From assembly GCF_017696075.1 (NCBI RefSeq), contig NZ_JAAORI010000003.1, positions 186,001 to 250,000 of the forward strand: a stretch of DNA of 64,000 nucleotides, in the 5' to 3' direction. The number at the start of each line of letters is the position of its first letter. The first letter of the stretch is position 1. The notes under the pieces are model-generated. The model saw nothing but the letters and a program-made list of their open reading frames with translations. It ran no database searches and was not told where the DNA came from. Of the stretch, positions 56,998 through 64,000 are shown one piece after another. This DNA is from Prochlorococcus marinus XMU1411 (lineage in GTDB: Bacteria; Cyanobacteriota; Cyanobacteriia; PCC-6307; Cyanobiaceae). The position numbers were made by a program, and so were the translations under genes.

Positions 56998-59900
56998 TTG
57001 AAAAAAATTAGATCTCTAAATTTAAATACTAAGATTCTTTTAGTAGGGATGCTTTTCCCCTTAGGTTTTTTAGGGACTTTTTTATTAAATAATTTTTTAA
57101 AAGAAACTTATAGTTCTAGGAAATTAGAATTAGAAGAAAGTATTGAGAATCTTTTAAATAAAAATGTTGAATTGGGTGATTATGTCGGGATTAGATTTCT
57201 AGGTTTTTCTTTAGGTAATTCAAAAATTAATGATAAAAAAGATACAGATTCTGTAATTAAATCTAAAAATGTATATGTGGGCATTATGCCTTTTAGCTCT
57301 CTTTTAAAACAAAAATGGATAGTAAAAATAAGTCCTGAGCAAACTGCAATTAATATCGATAGAGATTTTTTTAAAAGGGATAAACCTTATAAAAAAGATA
57401 GAAGTACAAAAAAATCAAAATTGAAATATGAATTGAACTTTAATTTAAATAAATATTCAGTCCTTAATTTTAAAAAGGCAGGATTAAAAACGAAAGTAAA
57501 AGGTAATTTTATCTACAAGTCAAGTAATAGACAAATTATTGCAAATATAAAATCAAATTTTGATGAAAAAGGTTTTTTAAAATTTAAATTTAATACAAAA
57601 TTAAATCAAGACTTTTTAAAACTGGATTTATTTTCTAGGGGTTTAGATCTTGAGAGTTCTGAATATATTATTGGTAATAGAAAAATTAGTTTTAAAAAAG
57701 GTAACTTTAAATCTAACTTTAAATTTAATAAATTACCAAATAAAACATTTTGCAAAGGAAGATTTTCTTTTACTAACTTAAAAATACAATCGGAAGCTTT
57801 CTCAGAAAATATAAATTCAGATTCAACTAGTTTTTTCTGTAAAGATAATAATTTAATTGGTAATTCAGAAAAATTAAATTATGGAACTTTGACTTCGAAT
57901 TTTTATCTAAATGTCCCATTTAATAAAAGTTCTAATAATATCGATCTAAAAGGAAGTATTGGATATATTAATAGCCTAAATCCAGATATCAAATTATCTG
58001 GTAATATTCCCTATTGGTTGGATAGAAGAGGTATTAATTTTGGTGATATAGATACTAGTTTTAAAATAAATAGAACTCAATTATCTAATTTAAATATTTT
58101 CAGAAAGAATGATATAAGGGGCTTTATTACTGCTAGAGGAGAATTAAAAGGAAGAATTACTGATCCTGATATTTCGATAAACTTTAATGTTGATTATCCA
58201 CACTTTAAAGGTGTCCGTATTAGAGAAATATGGGAGGGGGATATTAAAAATAAAAATGATAAATTTGTTTTAAATATGAAAAACAGATACTCTCCAATTC
58301 CTTCATTTCTTTCTATAAAGTTTGATTATGATCTTAAATTAGATAATTTATCTTTTAGTAGAATTTTTAATTCTAATAAAGGAAACATAGAATTATTTAA
58401 GGAGAATAATAGTTATATTTGGAGAGCTAATAAATTTCCTCTTGATGAACTTGAATTATCTATAAGAAACAATCAATTCGATAGAATTGAAGGAATTATT
58501 AATGGTTCTGGATCAATATCTTTAGACCAGTCCTATCTTGATGGCAGACTGGCTTGGAGTTTAGGTAAATATAGAAATATAGAGCTAGATAATTCCTTAT
58601 TTGATTTTAACTTTAATGAGAATTCTTTTAATATAAGCTCATCATTTTATCCAATTGATGGAGGAATAATTGAAGCAGAGTATAACTCAAATGCTAATAA
58701 TAAAATTAATTTAGATTTTATTAATACTAGTACTATTTGGACAATACAGACCGCTATTGACATTTTGAATTTTGATAATAAAAAATTTAGTCAAACAAGT
58801 AGATTAAATATCTTGGATGATTTTGAAATAAATAAAGATAACAATTCGTTTAAAGAGAAGATTGATTTTATAAATAACTTTATTGAAAATAATAAAGCAA
58901 AAGATGAAAAGTTTAACTTGCAAAAATATTTTAATAAATTCAATAGTAGATATAATGCAGAAGTATCTATTGAGGGCGATAAACCAGGCAACTATAAAAT
59001 AAATGCAGAATTAAATGGCTATCTTGATACTTCTAAAGATGATTACAAAAATAAAAAAGAAGAATTTTCTATTGATTTAAAAGGAGGATTATTAAGGGGT
59101 AAAGGTTCTTTAAGAATTAAAAAACTACCATTGAGTACTGCAAATATTTTTTTAAATCAATCAAGAGATTTTATGGGAGGGTTGGATATTAATTTATTTT
59201 ATGATATGGATACAAAATCTTTCTCAAGTGAAATTGCTTCCAATAATTCATCAATAAAAAATAAAAAAATAGTATTTGATAAAGGACTAATTGAGTTTAA
59301 AAATTCTATTTTTGATATTGATTTTTCAGTATTAATAAATGACTCAGAAATTCCAATTAATATTGAAGGATCAATACCTATAAATAAATCAGATAAATTA
59401 GATCTTAGATTAATTGGAAATGGAAAATTTATTGAGTTAATAGATATTTTTGCTGATGAATACTTTACCTTTAAAAAAGGTGATGTGAATCTTAGAATGA
59501 TTCTAAAAGGAACCTTAGAAAAACCTATCTTAAATGGATTTCTCGTAATTAAAGATTCTGAAATTGATTTTTTCAACAATATAATAGAAGACATTAATAG
59601 CACAATAATTTTTGATTTTGATTCTTTAGAGATCAATAATCTAAAAGCAAATTCTGAAGATTCTGGAAAGATTTTTATAAAAGGGTCTTTGCCTTTTTAT
59701 GGTAGGAACGATTCCGAGAAATCAGAAATTAATTTGATAACGAATAGATTTACTTTAAAGAAAGATAATTTTAATTTTTTAATAGATTCAGATATTGATT
59801 TAAGTGGATCATTTGAAAGTCCTGTTTTGGGAGGTTCTCTATCTTTTAATAATGGATTTATTAATTTTAATAGCACCAATCAAAATATTAAAAAAGAAAA

Positions 59901-60945
59901 TAATCTTATACGAAAAGAGGATAAAAAAGATTGGCCAGAACTCTATTGGAATAATAATGAAAATATTGAGATAATTTCAAATGAAACAATTTTGAATTCA
60001 GTTCTTTTGGGAGAAACTTTGCCTAATTATTTGGATAATTTAAGTTTTAATAATCTTAAATTAAAACTTGGTCCAGATTTTAAACTTCAATATTCAGAAA
60101 TAGTTCAAGCTTATTTAGATACCAAATTAGACCTTAATATAAACGGAAAGGTAGGTAAAGATTTAAATGCCAGAGGTCTAATTTATCTTAAAAAAGGTAT
60201 AGCTAATCTTTATACTACTCCATTTAAACTTGATAAAAATAAAGATAACTATATTTTGTTTGCATCAAGAAGTGGCGTTGTTCCATTTATTAATTTTTCT
60301 CTGGTTAGTAAAGTTCCAGATTCTATAATACCTATAAGTGAAAATAATGAGGATTTAAATATCTCAGGTGATCTTGATGTAAATGAGACTTCTAGTGGTT
60401 TTGGATCATTTGGTATTGGTAATTCAAGGCTTATTAAAATTGAAGCTTCTTATGAAGGATTTTTGGATCAATTATCTTTTGCAGATGAAAATAAAAGAAT
60501 TCAATTAAGGAGCACGCCAAGTTATAACAGATCACAAATAATTGGTTTAATTGGAGGTAATTCAGCAAATTTAATAAATAGGGCATTTATTTCCCAACTT
60601 AATAATGCTGATGCTTTTAGTGAAAGATTTCAGTTATCTTTATATCCAGCTTTAATAGAAAATAATGATTCCTTAAATAATATTTTTTCCAATGAAAATT
60701 TAGATATAGAAAATGATGGTCAATCATCCTCTAATGAGGAATTTTCTTCTCAAGCTTGGGTAGCCGAACTAGGGCTTGATATTACTGATGCGATAAATTT
60801 TTCCTTTCAAACGGTTCCAGGTAGAGATGATATTTCACCTTTAGGAATTTTGACTTTTCAGGCCAATCCAAACTTAGAATTATTAGGTTCTTATGATTCC
60901 AATGGGGATTGGAAAAGTCAAATTCAATTATTTTTTAGATATTAA
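56998..60945 (+). CDS. Large TamB/DUF490-family protein
   Basis: 1315 residues with a TTG start. A single N-terminal membrane helix (LLVGMLFPLGFLGTFLL) anchors a long, Asn/Lys-rich beta-repeat region, with repeated 'LKGSL..P.LNG.l.i' elements (GSIPINKSDKLDLRLIGNGK; GTLEKPILNGFLVIKDSEI). The C-terminal DUF490 domain is present (NINGKVGKDLNARGLIYLKKG...FELSLYPA-type end, with LSLYPALIENN and LELLGSYD). TamB proteins form hydrophobic grooves that move lipids or help outer-membrane protein assembly; the plastid relative is SUBSTANDARD STARCH GRAIN 4 (TIC236). The location is therefore the envelope. It is the longest gene in the window, with stronger AT bias than its neighbours. Confidence 0.9.
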   Translation: MKKIRSLNLNTKILLVGMLFPLGFLGTFLLNNFLKETYSSRKLELEESIENLLNKNVELGDYVGIRFLGFSLGNSKINDKKDTDSVIKSKNVYVGIMPFSSLLKQKWIVKISPEQTAINIDRDFFKRDKPYKKDRSTKKSKLKYELNFNLNKYSVLNFKKAGLKTKVKGNFIYKSSNRQIIANIKSNFDEKGFLKFKFNTKLNQDFLKLDLFSRGLDLESSEYIIGNRKISFKKGNFKSNFKFNKLPNKTFCKGRFSFTNLKIQSEAFSENINSDSTSFFCKDNNLIGNSEKLNYGTLTSNFYLNVPFNKSSNNIDLKGSIGYINSLNPDIKLSGNIPYWLDRRGINFGDIDTSFKINRTQLSNLNIFRKNDIRGFITARGELKGRITDPDISINFNVDYPHFKGVRIREIWEGDIKNKNDKFVLNMKNRYSPIPSFLSIKFDYDLKLDNLSFSRIFNSNKGNIELFKENNSYIWRANKFPLDELELSIRNNQFDRIEGIINGSGSISLDQSYLDGRLAWSLGKYRNIELDNSLFDFNFNENSFNISSSFYPIDGGIIEAEYNSNANNKINLDFINTSTIWTIQTAIDILNFDNKKFSQTSRLNILDDFEINKDNNSFKEKIDFINNFIENNKAKDEKFNLQKYFNKFNSRYNAEVSIEGDKPGNYKINAELNGYLDTSKDDYKNKKEEFSIDLKGGLLRGKGSLRIKKLPLSTANIFLNQSRDFMGGLDINLFYDMDTKSFSSEIASNNSSIKNKKIVFDKGLIEFKNSIFDIDFSVLINDSEIPINIEGSIPINKSDKLDLRLIGNGKFIELIDIFADEYFTFKKGDVNLRMILKGTLEKPILNGFLVIKDSEIDFFNNIIEDINSTIIFDFDSLEINNLKANSEDSGKIFIKGSLPFYGRNDSEKSEINLITNRFTLKKDNFNFLIDSDIDLSGSFESPVLGGSLSFNNGFINFNSTNQNIKKENNLIRKEDKKDWPELYWNNNENIEIISNETILNSVLLGETLPNYLDNLSFNNLKLKLGPDFKLQYSEIVQAYLDTKLDLNINGKVGKDLNARGLIYLKKGIANLYTTPFKLDKNKDNYILFASRSGVVPFINFSLVSKVPDSIIPISENNEDLNISGDLDVNETSSGFGSFGIGNSRLIKIEASYEGFLDQLSFADENKRIQLRSTPSYNRSQIIGLIGGNSANLINRAFISQLNNADAFSERFQLSLYPALIENNDSLNNIFSNENLDIENDGQSSSNEEFSSQAWVAELGLDITDAINFSFQTVPGRDDISPLGILTFQANPNLELLGSYDSNGDWKSQIQLFFRY

Positions 60946-61011
60946 CTCAGAAATAAATTTACTTTAAAGAATCGTTGATTTGAATTATTATTAAATTAAC
61001 TAAAAATTATT

Positions 61012-62322
61012 ATGGCTAATATCTTTGAAGTCCCTCAACCTGGTAATGATCTTATAGAAAAAGCTGATAAAGTTCGTTTGGCATCAATAAAAACAAGTCA
61101 AGCTGAAAATCAAAATCGAATTAAAGCCTTAAATTTTATGGCTGATTATCTAGAAAAAAATTCAAAAGAAATATTAGAGGCTAATAGCAGGGACTATAAA
61201 ACAGCAGAAAAGAAAGGAATTTCAAAGGCTTTGCTCTCAAGATTAAAGTTATCCCCAGAAAAATTAAATTCGGGAATTGAAGGAGTGAGAAAAGTTGGAG
61301 ACTTGGCTGATCCTGTAAATCAAGTTCAAATAAAAAGAGAGCTTTCAAAGGGATTGATCTTAGAAAGAAAAACTGTACCCATTGGAGTGTTAGGGGTTAT
61401 TTTTGAATCAAGACCTGATGCCGTGATGCAGATTAGTTCTTTAGCAATAAGATCAGGTAATGGAGTAATACTAAAAGGTGGTAGTGAAGCTAATTTAACA
61501 AACACTGCAATAGTCAATGCCTTACAAAAGGGTTTATGGGAATCAGGTCTTGATTCAAATGCAATATGTTTACTAACAAGCAGAAAAGATAGCATGGCGA
61601 TGTTAAATCTTGAGAAATACATTAATTTAATAATTCCAAGAGGAAGTAATGAATTAGTCAAATTTATTCAGGAGAATACAAGAATTCCAGTGCTAGGCCA
61701 TGCTGATGGAATTTGCCATTTGTTTATAGATATTGAGGCAAATGTAGAGATGGCTTTATCAGTCGCTTTGGATAGCAAGATTCAATATCCTGCAGCATGT
61801 AATGCTATCGAAACTTTATTAGTCCATAAAGATATTGCATCAACTTTTCTAGAAAAGGCTATACCTTTGTTTCAAGGCAATGATGTTAAATTAATTGGGG
61901 ATAAGAGATCAGTCGAATTAGGTTTAAAGTATGAGGCTAGTTTAGAAGATTGGCAAACTGAATATTTGGATTTAATTTTATCGATAAAAATTGTTGATAA
62001 TATGGAGGAAGCAATCACACATATTCAAAAATATAGTTCAAAACATACAGATGGAATAATTACTGAAAATTCAATTACTGCCAATAAATTTATGAATTTA
62101 GTTGATAGTGCAGGTGTTTTTCATAATTGCTCTACAAGGTTTGCCGATGGCTTTAGATATGGATTCGGAGCTGAAGTTGGTATATCTACCCAATTACTTC
62201 CACCAAGGGGACCTGTAGGTCTAGAAGGTTTGGTAACTTATAAATATTTTCTGAAAGGCGATGGGAATATAGTTGATGATTTTTCATCCGGAAAGTCTAT
62301 ATTTACACATAAAGATCTTTAA
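61012..62322 (+). CDS. proA: Gamma-glutamyl phosphate reductase
   Basis: Second step of proline synthesis: NADPH reduction of glutamyl-5-phosphate to the semialdehyde. Aldehyde-dehydrogenase fold, 436 residues. The marks are GVLGVIFESRPDAVMQISSLAIRSGN, the glycine-rich LKGGSEA, VPVLGHADGICH-type VLGHADGICHLFID, the catalytic Cys in PAACNAIETLLVH, and the end GFGAEVGISTQLLPPRGPVGLEGLVTYKY. The stop codon falls inside a 22 bp palindrome that reaches into the folB start. proB is elsewhere. Confidence 0.97.
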   Translation: MANIFEVPQPGNDLIEKADKVRLASIKTSQAENQNRIKALNFMADYLEKNSKEILEANSRDYKTAEKKGISKALLSRLKLSPEKLNSGIEGVRKVGDLADPVNQVQIKRELSKGLILERKTVPIGVLGVIFESRPDAVMQISSLAIRSGNGVILKGGSEANLTNTAIVNALQKGLWESGLDSNAICLLTSRKDSMAMLNLEKYINLIIPRGSNELVKFIQENTRIPVLGHADGICHLFIDIEANVEMALSVALDSKIQYPAACNAIETLLVHKDIASTFLEKAIPLFQGNDVKLIGDKRSVELGLKYEASLEDWQTEYLDLILSIKIVDNMEEAITHIQKYSSKHTDGIITENSITANKFMNLVDSAGVFHNCSTRFADGFRYGFGAEVGISTQLLPPRGPVGLEGLVTYKYFLKGDGNIVDDFSSGKSIFTHKDL

Positions 62323-62336
62323 AAATTTTTAAAGAT
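62315..62336. repeat. 22 bp perfect palindrome spanning the proA stop and folB start
   Basis: ATCTTTAAAAATTTTTAAAGAT is symmetrical over its whole length. It includes the proA stop TAA (62320-62322) and the first two bases of the folB ATG (62335-62337). As RNA it could fold and mask the folB start; as DNA it could be an operator. Confidence 0.6.
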
Positions 62337-62697
62337 GGAAACTTTCTTAAAAATTGAGAATATTAAACTTTGGGCTAGGGTTGGCGTTCTTGATGAAGAA
62401 AGGGAATTAGGTCAACTATTTAGTTTAGATATATTTTTGTGGACTGATTTTGAAAATTGTACAGTAAATGATGATATAAAAAAAACAGTTGACTATTCTA
62501 AATTAGTTCAAATTTTAAAAGATCAATCTAAAAAAATATATTGTTTTACAATCGAAAAGTATTCAAACGCAATTTTAGAAATCATTGATGAAGAATTTAA
62601 TCTTTCTAAAATTAAAATTATTTTGACAAAATGCAATCCTCCAATAACAGGTTTCGATGGGAAGGTTTCAATAGTAAGAATTCTTGAAAATAATTAA
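62335..62697 (+). CDS. folB: Dihydroneopterin aldolase
   Basis: Tetrahydrofolate pathway enzyme that cleaves 7,8-dihydroneopterin to 6-hydroxymethyl-dihydropterin and glycolaldehyde. 120 residues with LKIENIKLWARVGVLDEERELGQLFSLDIFLW, the VDYSKLVQIL segment, FTIEKYSNAI and the end ILTKCNPPITGFDGKVSIV. The conserved Glu and Lys residues of the T-fold octamer are present. It follows proA by 12 bp across a palindrome and precedes the lipase-like gene by 5 bp. Confidence 0.93.
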   Translation: METFLKIENIKLWARVGVLDEERELGQLFSLDIFLWTDFENCTVNDDIKKTVDYSKLVQILKDQSKKIYCFTIEKYSNAILEIIDEEFNLSKIKIILTKCNPPITGFDGKVSIVRILENN

Positions 62698-62702
62698 AAG
62701 TA

Positions 62703-63296
62703 TTGGAAAAAAGAAATCCCATTATATTGATTCATGGTCTTTGGAATACTTCAAGTATTTTTTCTTCTATTACCTCAAAACTTGATAATATTGGAATTGA
62801 ATATTTTGCCCCAACTCTTAAGCATTCATATGGAATGACTTCAATTATTGATCTAACAATAATATTAAACGAATTAATTTTAGACAAATACGGTTTAGAA
62901 AAAGAAATAGATATTTTAGGATTTTCTATGGGAGGAATAATTGGTAGGTACTGGCTTCAAAAATTTAAAGGATATAAAAGAACAAGAAGATTCATATCTA
63001 TAGGCTCCCCTCACAAAGGAACATTGATGGCTCAATTAATACCTAGTTACCCTTTTAGAGGAATATCAGAAATGAAAATAAATAGTGAGTTTTTGAAAGA
63101 GCTTGCAAATAATGATTTTTTTCTTGATGGTATCGAGTGTATAAATTTCTTTACTTATTGGGACCTAATGGTATTCCCAAGCTGGTGGACTAATTTAAAT
63201 TTTGGAAAGAAAATATCAGTAAAAGTATATAAACATAGAAATCTTGTGAGAAATAAATCTGCGATTTACAAAATAATCAATGAAATTATCAATTAG
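62703..63296 (+). CDS. Lipase-like alpha/beta hydrolase
   Basis: 197 residues. The N-terminal oxyanion loop is PIILIHGLWNTSSIF. The nucleophile Ser is in DILGFSMGGIIGRYWLQ, the G-x-S-x-G elbow. Downstream is SIGSPHKGTLMAQLIPS, the lid-region pattern of class 2 / PGAP1-like lipases. A late Asp/His pair may be in YWDLMVFP and YKHRNLV. It is shorter than secreted lipases and has no signal peptide, so it is probably cytoplasmic. TTG start at 62703. The 3' end overlaps that of the convergent M3 peptidase by 8 bp. Confidence 0.87.
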   Translation: MEKRNPIILIHGLWNTSSIFSSITSKLDNIGIEYFAPTLKHSYGMTSIIDLTIILNELILDKYGLEKEIDILGFSMGGIIGRYWLQKFKGYKRTRRFISIGSPHKGTLMAQLIPSYPFRGISEMKINSEFLKELANNDFFLDGIECINFFTYWDLMVFPSWWTNLNFGKKISVKVYKHRNLVRNKSAIYKIINEIIN

Positions 63297-63999
63297 CTCC
63301 AGAAAGACCTAAGTGTCTTATTAAGGAATCTGTTTGTGGTTTTCTTCCCCTGAATAGTTTGAATATGTCTAATGGAGGTAAGCTTCCACCTAAGCTAAGT
63401 ATTGTATCTTTAAATTTCTTGCCTATTGACTTTAAATTTTCAGGATTTTCTAGATCAGCCTCTTCGAACATTGAAAAGGCATCGGCACTTAGAACTTCAG
63501 CCCACTTATAGGAGTAATATCCTGCAGAATATCCTCCTGCAAATATGTGACTAAAACAACAAAGAAATTGATCTTCTTGAATTGGTTCAATAACAGTAGT
63601 TTGTTTTGCAATTTCTCTTCTTATTTCGTCTGCTGTTTTGCCTTGGTTTTTATCAATATTACTGTGTAATCTGAGGTCTGTAATTGCAAAATGTAGTTGT
63701 CTAAGAGTAGCCATACCACAATTAAAAGTTCTATTCTTTAGGAGCTTCTCAAAATTCTCATCGGATAATTTTTCTCCTGTTTTATAGTGATTAGCAATAT
63801 TCATAAGTGTATTTTTATGGAAACACCAGTTTTCCATAAATTGACTTGGAAGTTCGACCGCATCCCATTCAACATTATTGATGCCAGCTGCTTGAGGAAG
63901 ATTTACAGTAGTAAGCATGTGTTGAAGACCATGACCAAATTCATGGAAGAGTGTCTGAACTTCTTCAAAACTCATCAAACTAGGTTTATCTTTTGAAGG
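63289..63999 (-). CDS. M3-family oligopeptidase (oligopeptidase A type), C-terminal part
   Basis: The frame is open to the window edge, so only the last ~237 residues are here. The zinc motif is HEFGH in VQTLFHEFGHGLQHML, with the third ligand region in NVEWDAVELPSQFMENW (Glu). The substrate-binding Tyr/His block is FAGGYSAGYYSYKWAEVLSADAFSMF. This is typical of PrlC/OpdA-like oligopeptidases, which degrade signal peptides and small peptides in the cytosol. The last residues are RHLGLSGAN. Convergent with the lipase-like gene, 8 bp overlap. Confidence 0.94.
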   Translation of the reverse strand, partial: PSKDKPSLMSFEEVQTLFHEFGHGLQHMLTTVNLPQAAGINNVEWDAVELPSQFMENWCFHKNTLMNIANHYKTGEKLSDENFEKLLKNRTFNCGMATLRQLHFAITDLRLHSNIDKNQGKTADEIRREIAKQTTVIEPIQEDQFLCCFSHIFAGGYSAGYYSYKWAEVLSADAFSMFEEADLENPENLKSIGKKFKDTILSLGGSLPPLDIFKLFRGRKPQTDSLIRHLGLSGAN

Positions 64000-64000
64000 T

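Noticed and set aside
59199-59636. Long antisense open frame (145 codons) within the TamB gene
   Set aside because: The very AT-rich, Asn/Lys-biased sense strand yields long Ser/Ile/Leu antisense frames; no family pattern is seen.

Overview
The window is about 64 kb of a very AT-rich, tightly packed cyanobacterial chromosome. The gene set is that of a marine alpha-cyanobacterium, almost certainly a high-light-adapted Prochlorococcus: form IA RubisCO in an alpha-carboxysome operon, a short intron-less tRNA-Leu(UAA), psaM, petE, both light-dependent and light-independent protochlorophyllide reductases, a ferrochelatase ending in a CAB-like helix, and the acyl-ACP reductase/aldehyde oxygenase alkane pair. 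Identifications rest on recognised motifs and family knowledge; no database search was run. I see no prophage, insertion sequence, CRISPR array or genomic island. This is core genome, with many overlapping or abutting genes and frequent TTG/GTG starts.

Layout. 1-7.3 kb: ferrochelatase tail, ilvB, a small secreted SNase-like protein, a minus-strand group (ribosomal S1 homologue, Tab2-like RNA-binding protein, PgeF/laccase-domain protein), a creatininase-family hydrolase and the aldehyde-deformylating oxygenase. 7.4-15.4 kb: acyl-ACP reductase, accA, an SDR, folE, trpF, an M50 protease, a lipoate/biotin-ligase-family protein, psaM, a small membrane protein and por. 15.4-19.3 kb: chlL and chlNB on the minus strand, convergent with por. 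19.5-28.6 kb: the carboxysome locus (csoS1D, then csoS1-cbbL-cbbS-csoS2-csoSCA-csoS4A-csoS4B and a probable acRAF gene), with rdgB lying on the opposite strand between csoS1D and csoS1. 28.6-41.1 kb: ridA, gloB/hisG (divergent), an ABC exporter, a GNAT, two glycosyltransferase-like genes, dnaA, a GST-like protein, glutathione reductase, a cation exchanger, pyrC and tRNA-Leu. 41.2-49.6 kb: ndhL, a DUF3007 gene, trpA, an AbrB-type regulator, small regulators, a group 2 sigma factor, hisIE, a PTPS-family protein, clpB and petE. 49.7-64 kb: an NAD-dependent epimerase, hemE, glgB, a CocE-type hydrolase, small hypotheticals, ycf51, a large TamB/DUF490 protein, proA, folB, a lipase-like protein and a truncated M3 oligopeptidase.

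The genes form coherent modules: CO2 fixation (the cso locus, with ndhL as part of the NDH-1 complex), tetrapyrrole synthesis (hemH, hemE, por, chlLNB), fatty-acid supply and alkane synthesis (accA, AAR, ADO), and electron transfer (psaM, petE). The least described material is non-coding. The 327 bp leader upstream of csoS1 holds a symmetrical RbcR/CbbR-like box, a 14 bp direct repeat and a GC-richer folded element. A strong intrinsic-terminator hairpin sits inside the carboxysome operon between cbbS and csoS2, and a second hairpin sits between cbbL and cbbS; both probably set RubisCO-to-shell stoichiometry.
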